A stretch of DNA of 64,000 nt from Actinoallomurus iriomotensis (GTDB lineage: Bacteria > Actinomycetota > Actinomycetes > Streptosporangiales > Streptosporangiaceae): positions 893,898 through 957,897 of the forward strand of contig NZ_BSTJ01000001.1 in the NCBI RefSeq assembly GCF_030269445.1, given 5' to 3'. Below are positions 9,140 through 17,190 of the stretch, piece after piece. The first letter of the stretch is position 1; each line of letters starts with the position of its first letter. The translations under genes were made by a program, and so were the position numbers. Below the pieces are notes generated by a model. The model searched no databases, had not been told where the DNA came from, and saw only the letters and a list, made by a program, of their open reading frames with translations.

Positions 9140-9385
9140 TCACGCCCTTGGAGTCGAGTCGCAACCCGGCCAGGTCGAGCGCGGATCCGGGCCGGTCGCG
9201 GCTGCTGTCGCGCCGGGGTCGGGCGCGATGCCTTTCACCGGCCATCGCTCGGCGGCGGTCACCAAGGCTTCTGAAACCGCGTCCTCGGCGGTGCCGAGGT
9301 TACCGAACCGCTTGGCGAACGACGCAACGACCCGCGCCCACGCGTTTCGGTGGGCGCGGGTCGGGGCATCCTGCGCGTCGATCAC
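9140..9385 (-). pseudogene. remnant of an ECF (ECF42-like) RNA polymerase sigma factor
   Basis: From a GTG at 9385 with a gagga RBS the reading gives RNAWARVVASFAKRFGN then LGTAEDAVSEALVTAAERW. This is the sigma2 N-terminus of the large ECF42-type sigma factors. After PVKGIAPDPGA, where such proteins continue GAWL and a long sigma2/sigma4/C-terminal region of about 400 residues, homology stops and the frame ends at 9140. Only about 60 sigma-like residues remain. A 12-bp inverted repeat (9330-9341 / 9350-9361) lies inside it. Interpreted as a decayed gene; a short functional product is unlikely. Confidence 0.55.
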
Positions 9386-9447
9386 TCCTCAGGACAGGCC
9401 GCACTGATCCAGCGTGCCCACATCCTCTCGGTCCTGTCCTGCCACGA

Positions 9448-10047
9448 CTAGTCCGCGTTTCGGAGGTGCGGCCCGACGCCCTTGGGGATCTCGCCGTGAA
9501 GGTGCGGGACGTACACGAGCTTCTGCGTCCGGCCATCGAGCACGGTCGAATCGATGAGCTCCAGGTCGAACTCCGCCCCGTCGTGGAAGAGCGCCGCTTG
9601 CCCAGCGCGACCTGAGATGGCGGGGAACATGAGGATTTCGAGCCGGTCGACGAGGCCGGCGGCGAGCAGAGCGCGGTTCAGCGAGATGCTGCCGTGCGAA
9701 CGCATCGGGACGTCCGTGGTGCGCTTCAGCCGCTCGATCGCCGTCACGGCGTCCTCGTTGAGAACCGTCGAGTTCTGCCACCCGAGCGGATCTTCGAGCG
9801 TGCTGGAGAACACGACCTTCGGCAGCTCGTTCAGGCTGTCGTAGTAGGGCTCGTCGAACATGCGCACGAACTTCCGGAACTGCCGGAACGTCGTCGCGCC
9901 GAAGACGAGCACCTGGTCCTGCGCGAAGGTGCGCACCCGGTCCTCGCGGACCTCAGGGCCTTCCTTCCCCCAGTACCCGGGCCAGCCTTCGGCCATGCCG
10001 TAGCCGTCGAGGCTGCAGAAGTAGTCGACTGTGAAGGTGGTGCTCAT
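9448..10047 (-). CDS. dihydrofolate reductase / RibD C-terminal family protein
   Basis: With the ATG at 10047 (MSTTFTVDYFCSLDGYG) the product is 199 residues. RibD_C features are the opening FCSLDGYG, VLVFGATTFRQF, a central PKVVFSSTL segment, HGSISLNRALLAAGLVD and a C-terminal FDLELIDSTVL. Members are NADPH-dependent reductases of pterin- or flavin-type substrates with usually unknown targets. An in-frame extension to 10140 would overlap the promoter element and is rejected. It is probably regulated with the MFS gene through the shared ECF-type promoter. Confidence 0.88.
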   Translation of the reverse strand: MSTTFTVDYFCSLDGYGMAEGWPGYWGKEGPEVREDRVRTFAQDQVLVFGATTFRQFRKFVRMFDEPYYDSLNELPKVVFSSTLEDPLGWQNSTVLNEDAVTAIERLKRTTDVPMRSHGSISLNRALLAAGLVDRLEILMFPAISGRAGQAALFHDGAEFDLELIDSTVLDGRTQKLVYVPHLHGEIPKGVGPHLRNAD

Positions 10048-10097
10048 GGTGCTGCTCCGTTTTCTCAGGCCACCACCGCTGGGCGGCTTCACCACTT

Positions 10098-10125
10098 CCA
10101 CGAACACGACCGACCCGATCCGACA
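10098..10125 (-). promoter_or_regulatory. putative ECF42-type promoter of the RibD-type reductase
   Basis: The minus strand shows TGTCGGATC, 13 nt, TCGTGG, ending about 50 nt before the ATG at 10047. It matches the element at 8595-8622 in both blocks and in spacing, and the flanking cgaaggcgg just upstream is also shared. Two independent copies at gene starts argue for a real promoter; the sigma factor is inferred. Confidence 0.5.
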
Positions 10126-10247
10126 CCGCCTTCGCATCATTTTCGAGGGCTACTCCCGCACCCCGCCGCTGACGCTCGCCGGGTGGTGGTCCGGTGGTGG
10201 AAGCCGAGCTACCGCGACTTTCGTTCGGTTGTTCCTCGAAGGGCCGG

Positions 10248-11237
10248 TCACGCCCCGGGCCGGACGACGTACTTGCCCCTCCCCCGTCCCTCGGCGAGCA
10301 GCTGATGGATCTCCGGCACCTCCGCGAGTGAGCCGGCCTCGGTGACCGGCAGGTCCAGCGTGCCGTCGGCGACCAGGCCGAGGACATCGCGCAGGCCGGC
10401 CGCGGCGCGGTGCGTGGCGTGCGCCCACAGCCCGCTCATGCTGAAGCCGCCGATCGACAGGTTGCCGCCGATCAGCCGGCCGGCCGCGGGCAGCGCGTCC
10501 TGCTCCCCGCCACCGGCGTTGCCGAACAGGACGATCCGGCCGCCGGGCGCGGCGACGGCGAGGTCGGTGCGGAGCGCCCGGGTGCCCAGCGGGTCGAGCA
10601 CGACGTCCACCCCGGTGCCGCCGGTGGCCGCGCGGATCGCCTCCTCCAGGCCGGCGTCGCGCGGCACCACGGCGTCGTACCCGCTCTCCAGCGCCGAGCC
10701 GACGCCGGCGGGCCGGCCCACGGTCCCGATGAGGCGGCCTCCGCCGAGCGCCGGCACGAGCCGGGCCACCGCGCCCCCGACCCCGCCGCCGGCCGAGTGC
10801 ACCAGCACGGTCTCCCCGGGCCGGAAGCGCGCGGCGTCGCGTAGGAGGAGGAGCCCGGTGGTCAACATGAGCGGGGCCGCCGCGGCGACCGGGGACGGGA
10901 CGCCGCCGGGCACGGGCACGACGGAGGCGGCCGGCACGCGCACCACCTCGGCCAGGCCGCCGCCACCGGTGAACGCGGCGACCCGCCGCCCCGGTTCGAG
11001 GCCCGTGACGCCCGGTCCGGTCTCCCGCACCGTGCCGGACACCTCCAGGCCGGGCCGGTACGGCCACTCCTTCGCGTAGCCGGGGTCGCCGCGGCGGGCC
11101 ATCACGTCGATGAAGTTGATCCCGGCGTACTCCACCTCGACGGTCACCTCGCCCGCGCCCGGATGAGGCTCCTCGACCTCCGCGACCCTCGTTCGGCCGG
11201 CGTCCTGGGACGGCCCGGTCATGACCAACGCGCGCAT
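10248..11237 (-). CDS. zinc-independent quinone oxidoreductase (MDR family NADPH dehydrogenase)
   Basis: The 329-residue medium-chain reductase starts MRALVMTGPSQD after an aggag RBS. The N-terminal GroES-like domain has VEYAGINFIDVMARRGDPG and the Rossmann domain has the nucleotide motif VHSAGGGVGGAVARL. Structural zinc cysteines are absent, as in quinone oxidoreductases (QOR) and crotonyl-type reductases. It would reduce quinones or enones with NADPH. It is divergent from the ArsR regulator, and two inverted repeats lie between their start codons, so the regulator likely controls it (inference). Confidence 0.88.
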   Translation of the reverse strand: MRALVMTGPSQDAGRTRVAEVEEPHPGAGEVTVEVEYAGINFIDVMARRGDPGYAKEWPYRPGLEVSGTVRETGPGVTGLEPGRRVAAFTGGGGLAEVVRVPAASVVPVPGGVPSPVAAAAPLMLTTGLLLLRDAARFRPGETVLVHSAGGGVGGAVARLVPALGGGRLIGTVGRPAGVGSALESGYDAVVPRDAGLEEAIRAATGGTGVDVVLDPLGTRALRTDLAVAAPGGRIVLFGNAGGGEQDALPAAGRLIGGNLSIGGFSMSGLWAHATHRAAAGLRDVLGLVADGTLDLPVTEAGSLAEVPEIHQLLAEGRGRGKYVVRPGA

Positions 11238-11252
11238 GAGGACTCCTTCTAG

Positions 11253-11295
11253 TTTCGACGTTCGTAGAACGACGAAAACCGTACAACCGTTGTAC
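11253..11295. promoter_or_regulatory. two operator-like inverted repeats between oxidoreductase and ArsR genes
   Basis: Positions 11253-11277 form an 11-bp inverted repeat (tttcgacgttc / gaacgacgaaa, one mismatch pair) around GTA. Positions 11281-11295 form a perfect 7-1-7 palindrome gtacaac-c-gttgtac. Both sit in the 85-bp divergent spacer and would overlap the promoters of both genes. They are probable binding sites of the ArsR protein, though the two have different half-site sequences and may serve different regulators. Confidence 0.6.
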
Positions 11296-11322
11296 GATGT
11301 TTGTCGAATGAAAGAGGGAACG

Positions 11323-11712
11323 ATGCCGAGATCTCAGCGCCGCCGCACGGCGCTCACCCATCCCGAGCCGGAGGAGTTCGACGTGCTGGACATCCTGCAC
11401 GCGATGTCCGACCCGACCCGGATGACGATCGTCCGGACCCTGCGCTCCGCGCCGGAGCGCGCGTGCGGGACGTTCCCGGTCGACGTCGCGCCCTCGACGC
11501 TGTCCCACCACTTCCGCGTGCTGCGTGAATCCGGGGTGATCCGGCAGCGCGAGGAGGGCACGCGCCGGTGGACCACGCTCCGCGCGGAGGATCTCGACCG
11601 CCGCTTCCCCGGGCTGCTGGACGCGATCGTGACCGCCTACGAGACGAGCGCGGCCGGCCGTGAGCAGCCGGTTGCCGCAGGCCGGGCCGACCGGCATGAT
11701 CCCAGGTCATGA
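11323..11712 (+). CDS. ArsR family winged-helix regulator
   Basis: ATG 11323 is preceded by an agaggg RBS with good spacing and gives 129 residues (MPRSQRRRTALTHPEPEEF). An ArsR-type winged helix spans about 20-95: DILHAMSDPTRMTIVRTLR, then the recognition helix in VAPSTLSHHFRVLRESGVI and a wing around RQREEGTRRWTTLR. No metal-binding CxC motif is seen in the alpha-3 helix; a lone Cys in ERACGTF could sense thiol or oxidant stress. The divergent quinone oxidoreductase and the ATGA-coupled DinB gene are its probable regulon. Confidence 0.88.
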   Translation: MPRSQRRRTALTHPEPEEFDVLDILHAMSDPTRMTIVRTLRSAPERACGTFPVDVAPSTLSHHFRVLRESGVIRQREEGTRRWTTLRAEDLDRRFPGLLDAIVTAYETSAAGREQPVAAGRADRHDPRS

Positions 11713-12209
11713 ACCGTACTGACGCACCGCACGCCGCCGATGAGCGCTCGATGCTCATCTCCTGGCTCGACTGGCACCGGGCGACCGTCTTCGTCAAGAC
11801 CGAGGGACTGGCCGAGGACCTCGCGCACCGCCCGCTGCTCGCCTCCTCTCCCCTCATGACCGTCGCCGGGCTCGTCAGCCACCTCTACTGGGTGGAGCGC
11901 GGGTGGGTCGAGCACACACTGCTCGGCGGCCCGGACGACCAGCCGTGGAGTGAAGAGGACCCGGACGCCGACTTCCGCGCCGACGGCACGCCGCTGTCGG
12001 AGCTGCTGGCGGCGTACGAGCGGCAGTGTTCGGCCAACAACGAGGTCCTGCGCTCGCTGAGCCTGGACACCGAGTCGAAGCTCGAGCGGGGGCGGGGCGG
12101 GCACGTCACGCTCCGATGGATCATCGTGCACCTCATCGAGGAGACCGCCCGGCACAACGGCCACCTCGACATCCTGCGGGAGATGCTCGACGGCGTCACC
12201 GGCGACTGA
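11709..12209 (+). CDS. DinB / DUF664 family protein
   Basis: The 166-residue four-helix-bundle protein belongs to the DinB-like DUF664 family seen widely in actinomycetes. The metal-ligand histidines are recognisable in GLVSHLYWVERGW, IIVHLIEETARHNGHLD and the N-terminal DWHRA region. Related enzymes are mycothiol- or bacillithiol-dependent transferases; the exact reaction here is unknown. The start ATG overlaps the ArsR stop by 4 bp (ATGA), indicating translational coupling. Confidence 0.88.
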   Translation: MNRTDAPHAADERSMLISWLDWHRATVFVKTEGLAEDLAHRPLLASSPLMTVAGLVSHLYWVERGWVEHTLLGGPDDQPWSEEDPDADFRADGTPLSELLAAYERQCSANNEVLRSLSLDTESKLERGRGGHVTLRWIIVHLIEETARHNGHLDILREMLDGVTGD

Positions 12210-12265
12210 GCCCCCGGAACAGGCCACGCGCGGCCAAATGGATCACGAACGCGGCGGCCTCGGGT

Positions 12266-12271
12266 TAGAGT
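12266..12271 (+). promoter_or_regulatory. -10 element of a probable leaderless transcript (PH-domain gene)
   Basis: TAGAGT lies 6 nt before the GTG at 12278 and no Shine-Dalgarno sequence is present. This spacing puts the transcription start on the initiation codon, the pattern of leaderless actinobacterial mRNAs. Confidence 0.5.
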
Positions 12272-12277
12272 GCGGAC

Positions 12278-12805
12278 GTGCCGATCCCGGGTTTTCTGGC
12301 CGTACGCAACGTCAATCCGCACCATCTCCAGAAGTACCTGCTTCCGCAGGAGATGGACGACGACACGGTGCTGATCCGCCGTCATCCCGCCGTGTTCCTG
12401 CAGCAGGTCTTCGAGACGCTCGGCGCGCTGATCCTCGCCGGCGTGCTCACCGGTTTCGTACACAACTCCACGGCCGTCACCGTCATCTGGGTGGGCTTCC
12501 TGATGGTCGCCTCCCGGCTGGTCTTCAAGGTGTTCGAGTGGTCCGACGAGTTCTTCGCGGTCACCAAGGTCCGCGCCATGCTCGTCCACGGCATCGTCAC
12601 GCGGCGCGTCGACATGATGCCGCTGTCGAAGGTCACCGACCTGACGGTCGACCGCTCGATCCTGGGCCGGATGCTGGGGTACGGCACGATCGTGCTGGAG
12701 TCCGCGGGCCAGGACCAGGCCCTGTCCCGGGTGGAGTACGTCCCCGAACCCGAGGCGATCTACCTCGACATCTCCGCGGTGGCGTTCGGCCACGGGGACG
12801 ACTGA
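12278..12805 (+). CDS. PH-domain (bPH2-like) membrane protein
   Basis: The 175-residue protein starts at GTG 12278. A short soluble N-terminus (LLPQEMDDDTVLIRRHPAVF) precedes two adjacent membrane helices (about 42-85, LGALILAGVLTGFV and AVTVIWVGFLMVASRLVF). The C-terminal bacterial pleckstrin-homology domain has FAVTKVRAMLVHGIVTRRVD and MPLSKVTDLTVDRSILGRML. Proteins of this type are common actinobacterial membrane proteins of undefined envelope-related function. It is monocistronic with a probable leaderless start. Confidence 0.85.
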   Translation: MPIPGFLAVRNVNPHHLQKYLLPQEMDDDTVLIRRHPAVFLQQVFETLGALILAGVLTGFVHNSTAVTVIWVGFLMVASRLVFKVFEWSDEFFAVTKVRAMLVHGIVTRRVDMMPLSKVTDLTVDRSILGRMLGYGTIVLESAGQDQALSRVEYVPEPEAIYLDISAVAFGHGDD

Positions 12806-12892
12806 CCGGAGCGGCGAGCCGACGAGCGAGCGGAGCGGCCGGTGAGGTACGAGCCGTCCGCGTAGCGAGTGAGGAGGCGAGCCCGACCATCA

Positions 12893-14287
12893 TCACGAAT
12901 CGAAGCCGACGCCGAAGGCGTCGAGGGCGCGTAGCCACAGGTTGCGGCGGCCCTGGTGGCGGTCCGCTTGGGCCAGGGACCAGCGTGTGAGCTGTACCGC
13001 GCCGTACCGCAGTGGCTCCGGCGGGAACGGCACCGGTTTGGAGCGGACCATCGCCAGCCGCGTGCGCTCGGTCTCCTCGCCCGACAGCAGGTCGAGCATG
13101 ACGTCGGCGCCGAACCGCGTCGCACCGACGCCGAGCCCGGTGTAGCCCGCGGCGTACGCGAGCCGCCCGCCGTACGCGGTGCCGAAGAAGGCGCAGAACC
13201 GGCTGCACGTGTCGATGACCCCGCCCCACGCGTGAGTGAAGCGCACGCCGTCGAGCTGTGGGAACGTCGTGAAGAAGTGCCCGGCGAGCGTCGCGAACGT
13301 GGCCGGCCGGCGTTCGAGCTCGGCGCGCACCGCGCCGCCGAAGTGGTAGATCGCGTCGTAGCCGCCCCACAGGATCCGGTTGTCGGCGGTCAGCCGGTAG
13401 TAGTGGAACCGGTTGCCGGAGTCGCCCACCCCCGTACGGCTCCGCCAGCCCACCGAGGCGAGCCGCGCGTCGGAGAGCGGCTCGGTGACCAGCGCGTAGT
13501 CATAGACGGGCGCGATGAAGTGGCGCAGGCGGCGCAGCGGCGCGGGGAAGCCGCCGGTGCCCAGCGCGCCCCTCCCGGCGGTGACCGTGCCGTACGGGGT
13601 CCGCAGCCGGAGTCCGCGGCCCTCCTCCTCGATGGCGCGTACCGGCGTGCGCTCGAAGATCCGCACTCCCGCCGCCAGGCACGCGCGCCGCAGGCCCCAG
13701 GCGAGCTTGGCCGGGTGCACGAGCGCGACGCCGTCCCGGTCCCACAGGCCGCCGTGGTAGGTCGGCGAGTCCACCTCGGCCCGTACGGCGCCGGCGTCGA
13801 GCAGTTCGAGGGACCGCCCGGCCTCGTCCGCGCGCTCGGCCAGTTCGGCGAGGTCGGCGAGCTGCCAGTCCTCGGTGGCGACGTCCAGCTCGCCGGTGCG
13901 TTCGAACTCCGCGTCGATGCCGTGGCGCGCGAGCGTGGCCTCGATGCCGTCGAGGTTCTCCCGGCCGAGCCGCTCCAGCGTGGCGATCTCCCCGGGCCAG
14001 CGGGCCAGGCCGTTGCCCAGCCCGTGCGTGAGGCTCGCCGCGCAGAAGCCGCCGTTGCGCCCGGAGGCGGCGCCGCCGGCGACGTCGGCCTCCAGGAGGA
14101 CGACGTCGAGCGACGGGTCGCGTTCCCGGGCGCGCAGCGCGGTCCACAGCCCGGTGTACCCGCCGCCGACGACCGCGAGGTCGCAGGAGACCGGGCCGGT
14201 CAGGGCGGCGGCGGGCTCGGGCGCGGCCGGGTCGGCCAGCCAGTACGGAGTGGGCTCGGCCTCGGCCAGCGCCCTCAGCGCGTTCAT
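12893..14287 (-). CDS. FAD-dependent amine oxidoreductase (DAO family, PuuB-like)
   Basis: The 464-residue protein starts at ATG 14287 (MNALRALAEAEPTPYWLAD). It has the FAD Rossmann motif VVGGGYTGLWTALRARER, the substrate/FAD loop GRNGGFCAASL and a C-terminal FAD block AAGYTGLGVGATRFG, as in gamma-glutamylputrescine oxidase and related amine oxidases. It would oxidise an amine to an aldehyde with H2O2 release. Its first base is shared with the last base of the upstream permease stop (TGATG), so it is the last gene of the potABCD-like operon. This strongly suggests that the imported compound is its substrate or precursor. No glutamylputrescine synthetase (PuuA) is in the window. Confidence 0.88.
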   Translation of the reverse strand: MNALRALAEAEPTPYWLADPAAPEPAAALTGPVSCDLAVVGGGYTGLWTALRARERDPSLDVVLLEADVAGGAASGRNGGFCAASLTHGLGNGLARWPGEIATLERLGRENLDGIEATLARHGIDAEFERTGELDVATEDWQLADLAELAERADEAGRSLELLDAGAVRAEVDSPTYHGGLWDRDGVALVHPAKLAWGLRRACLAAGVRIFERTPVRAIEEEGRGLRLRTPYGTVTAGRGALGTGGFPAPLRRLRHFIAPVYDYALVTEPLSDARLASVGWRSRTGVGDSGNRFHYYRLTADNRILWGGYDAIYHFGGAVRAELERRPATFATLAGHFFTTFPQLDGVRFTHAWGGVIDTCSRFCAFFGTAYGGRLAYAAGYTGLGVGATRFGADVMLDLLSGEETERTRLAMVRSKPVPFPPEPLRYGAVQLTRWSLAQADRHQGRRNLWLRALDAFGVGFDS

Positions 14288-15117
14288 CACCTGCGCCGGC
14301 GGGCGAGGAGCGCGTTGCCGACCGCGAGCAGCACCCCGGCCACGAAGATCAGCGTCCCCATGACGTTGACCTGCGGGGGAAGGCCGTTCTTCTGCGCGCC
14401 CCAGATCCACAGCGGGAACGTCAGCGTGGAGCCGCTGTTGAAGCTCGTGATGATGAAGTCGTCGATCGACAGCGCGAACGCCAGCAGGCCGCCGGCCAGC
14501 ACCGCCGGGAAGATCATCGGCAGGGTCACGAGCCGGAAGGCGGTCCAGCCGGTCGCGCCCAGATCGCGGGCCGCCTCGTCGATCGCCGGGTCGAGGGTGA
14601 GCACCCGCGAGCGCACGGTCACCGCGACGAACGACAGCGAGAACATGATGTGCGCGATGACGATCGTCCAGTAGCCGCGCCCGACGTTCAGCTGCACGAA
14701 GAACGACAGCAGGGACGCGCCCATGACCGTCTCCGGCGCGGAGATCGCGGCGAACTGCACGAGGTTCAGCGCGCCCTGCCCGCGGAAGCGGTACCTGCCG
14801 AGGGCCAGCCCGATCAGCGTGCCGAGGACGGCGCTGACGGCCGTGGCGACCAGCGCGATCGTCAGGGAGTTCACCAGGGCCGTGGTCAGGTCCGGCACCG
14901 AGAACAGCCGGCCGTACCACTTGACCGTGAAGCCCTGCCAGGTGAGGTTGAGCCGGCCCTTGGTGTCGTTAAACCCGAACGCGATCATCACCGCGATCGG
15001 CAGGCACAGCCAGACGATGATCAGCCAGGTGTAGCCGAAGAGCAGCCGGTCGCCCCAGCGCCCGCGCGTCCTCCGCGATGCCGTACCGGTGCTCTCCTCC
15101 GCCGCGACCGACGTCAT
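14287..15117 (-). CDS. ABC transporter permease, PotC-like (polyamine type)
   Basis: The 276-residue inner-membrane permease starts at ATG 15117, overlapping the PotB-like gene by 4 bp. About six membrane helices begin at LLFGYTWLIIVWLCLPIAV. The EAA loop that contacts the ATPase reads DEAARDLGATGWTAFRLVTLP. The segment FALSIDDFIITSFNSG is characteristic of PotC proteins. Together with PotB-like, PotA-like and PotD-like partners it forms a complete importer for putrescine/spermidine-type compounds. Confidence 0.9.
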   Translation of the reverse strand: MTSVAAEESTGTASRRTRGRWGDRLLFGYTWLIIVWLCLPIAVMIAFGFNDTKGRLNLTWQGFTVKWYGRLFSVPDLTTALVNSLTIALVATAVSAVLGTLIGLALGRYRFRGQGALNLVQFAAISAPETVMGASLLSFFVQLNVGRGYWTIVIAHIMFSLSFVAVTVRSRVLTLDPAIDEAARDLGATGWTAFRLVTLPMIFPAVLAGGLLAFALSIDDFIITSFNSGSTLTFPLWIWGAQKNGLPPQVNVMGTLIFVAGVLLAVGNALLARRRR

Positions 15118-15968
15118 CGGGTCGCCACCTCCAGGACGTCCTCGGTGCCCAGCGCCCTGGCGTACAGGAAGATCCCGATGAGCAGGATCGCCATCAGTGT
15201 GAAGGACAGCGCCGCGGCCTGGGGGTAGTCGTTGTTCACCAGGTAGAGGTTCTGGATGATGTTGCCGATCATCGTGTTGTTGGTGCCGCCGAGCACGGTG
15301 GCGTTCACGTAGTCGGCGCTGACCGGCACGAACGTCATCAGCACCCCGGCGAACACCCCCGGCAGCGAGAGCGGGAACACCACCCGCGCGAACGCCTGCG
15401 CCGGCGAGGCGTACAGGTCCTGCGCCGCCTCGATCATCTTCGGGTCCACCCGCTCCAGCGCCACGTAGATCGGCAGCACCATGAACGGCAGGTAGTTGTA
15501 CGTGAGACCGGCCACCACCGCGAACCCGGTGGCGATCACGTGGAAGTCCTGCGGCAGGAGTCCGGCGTGCTTGAGCGGGGACAGCACGATGCCGTCGTCG
15601 GCCAGCAGGAACTTCCAGGAGAAGGTCCGCAGCACGAACGACACGAAGAACGGCAGGAGGAGCAGGAACAGGAACGTCGTCTTGCGCGCGCCGCCGCGGA
15701 AGGCGATCCAGTACGCCACCGGGTAGGCCAGCACGATGCAGGCGGCGGTGGCGATCACCCCGTAGACCAGCGACCGGATGAGCTGGTCGTCGTAGTCGGA
15801 CAGGGCTTCGCTGTAGTTCTGCCAGTGCCAGGTGAGCGAGAAACCGTTGACGACGTCGCCCTGCATCAGCGAGAACGACAGCATCACGACCATCGGCACC
15901 ACGAAGAAGATGGCGAGCCAGAGCCCCCCGGGCAGGATCAGCGCGTACGGCGCGAGGCGTCGGCGCAT
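15114..15968 (-). CDS. ABC transporter permease, PotB-like
   Basis: The 284-residue permease has an N-terminal helix ALILPGGLWLAIFFVVPMV, six or so spans, and an EAA loop EAAQDLYASPAQAFARVVFP. The segment VSADYVNATVLGG is conserved in PotB proteins. It is coupled to the PotC-like gene by an ATGA overlap and separated by 3 bp from the binding-protein gene, so the five-gene cluster is one transcription unit reading leftward. Confidence 0.9.
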   Translation of the reverse strand: MRRRLAPYALILPGGLWLAIFFVVPMVVMLSFSLMQGDVVNGFSLTWHWQNYSEALSDYDDQLIRSLVYGVIATAACIVLAYPVAYWIAFRGGARKTTFLFLLLLPFFVSFVLRTFSWKFLLADDGIVLSPLKHAGLLPQDFHVIATGFAVVAGLTYNYLPFMVLPIYVALERVDPKMIEAAQDLYASPAQAFARVVFPLSLPGVFAGVLMTFVPVSADYVNATVLGGTNNTMIGNIIQNLYLVNNDYPQAAALSFTLMAILLIGIFLYARALGTEDVLEVATR

Positions 15969-15971
15969 CGG

Positions 15972-17189
15972 TCAACCCGCCGTGATGTGCTGGAAGACCG
16001 CGGTGTAGTCCTTCTCCTCCGCGGGGGTCAGCGAGCGGTAGTGCCGCAGCCTGGCGTAGTCGGCGTCGGTGGGGAACACCAGCGGGCTGGACGCCACCGA
16101 CTCCAGCGTCTTCTTCTTCGAGCCGGTGGCCTTGGCCGCGTCGGCCGCGATGACGTCCTTGGCCGCCGGCACCGGCGTCACGTAGTTGATGAACTCGGCG
16201 AGGTTGGCGGCGATCTCCGGCCGGTAGAAGAAGTCCATCATCATCAGGGCGTCGACCGGGTTGTCCGCGGTCTTGGGGATCATCATGTTGTCGGTCCAGA
16301 TCGTGGCGCCCTCCTTGGGGATGACGAACTTCAGGTTCGATCCCTCGTTGAGGTTCTGCTGGAAGATGTCGCCGGACCAGGCCATGGTGAGCCACACGTC
16401 GCCGCGCGACAGCGCGTCGATGTAGTCGTTCTCGTAGTACTTGCGGACGATGCCCTTGTCCTTCTGCTCCTGCAGCTTGGCGCCGGCCTTCTTCCAGTCG
16501 TCCGGGGTCGACTTCTCCGGGTCGATGCCGACGGCGAACATCCCGAAGTTCCCGATCTCCTGCACGTCGGACATCATCCCGACCTTGCCCTTGAACTTCG
16601 GGTCCCACAGGTCCTGGATGCTGGTGATCTCACGCCCGGTCTTGCTCGGGTCGTACGCGATGCCGGTGAGCCCGGTCGCGTACGGGACGCTGTAGACGTT
16701 CCCCTTGTCGAAGGACTCCTGCTTGTACGCCGCCCCCACGTTCTTGGTGAAGTTCGGCATCTGGGAGTGGTCGAGCGGCACGAGGTAGCCGAGTTCGACG
16801 AGCTTGGTGAACTCCAGGCCGTTCGTCACCACCATGAGGTCGTAGCCGATCGACTGGCCCGCCTGAAGCTGCGGGGCGATCTTGCCGAACCACTGCGGGT
16901 CGTCCGAGATGACCTCGCGGTAGGTGACCGTGATGCCGGTCTGCCGGGTGAACTCCTTCAGCGGTGTCCGGTTCTTGTCGATGTAGAGGGTCCAGTTCGC
17001 GAAGTTCAGGTGGCCCTTCTTGGTCTTGCCGGCCCAGTACTTCTGCACGTCGTTCTGTTTCGGCGGGGCCGCCTTCTGCCCCTTGACGCCACAGGCGGCC
17101 AGACCGAGACCCGCGCCGGCCAGGCCGAAGAGCCGGAGCGCGTCCCGGCGGCCGGTCATGCCGCGGAGAAGAGCGGGGTTGGTGTTCAT
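15972..17189 (-). CDS. ABC transporter polyamine-type substrate-binding lipoprotein (PotD/PotF-like)
   Basis: The 405-residue protein has a signal with a twin-arginine (TGRRDALRLFGLAG) and a lipobox LGLAACG, so it should be exported, possibly by Tat, and lipid-anchored. The mature domain has LNFANWTLYIDKN and the motif TVTYREVISDD found in polyamine-binding proteins, with WAGKTKKG before it. It would deliver the ligand to the PotB/PotC pair. A single base separates its start from the stop of the ATPase gene. Confidence 0.9.
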   Translation of the reverse strand: MNTNPALLRGMTGRRDALRLFGLAGAGLGLAACGVKGQKAAPPKQNDVQKYWAGKTKKGHLNFANWTLYIDKNRTPLKEFTRQTGITVTYREVISDDPQWFGKIAPQLQAGQSIGYDLMVVTNGLEFTKLVELGYLVPLDHSQMPNFTKNVGAAYKQESFDKGNVYSVPYATGLTGIAYDPSKTGREITSIQDLWDPKFKGKVGMMSDVQEIGNFGMFAVGIDPEKSTPDDWKKAGAKLQEQKDKGIVRKYYENDYIDALSRGDVWLTMAWSGDIFQQNLNEGSNLKFVIPKEGATIWTDNMMIPKTADNPVDALMMMDFFYRPEIAANLAEFINYVTPVPAAKDVIAADAAKATGSKKKTLESVASSPLVFPTDADYARLRHYRSLTPAEEKDYTAVFQHITAG

Positions 17190-17190
17190 G

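Noticed and set aside
10048-10140. N-terminal extension of the RibD-type reductase
   Set aside because: It overlaps the matched promoter element and lacks homology; MSTTFTVDYF at 10047 is the family start.
14288-16608. Very long minus-strand frames across the transporter genes
   Set aside because: They are shadow frames rich in Arg/Gly; the PotB, PotC and PotD homologues in the other frames have full motifs and coupled starts.
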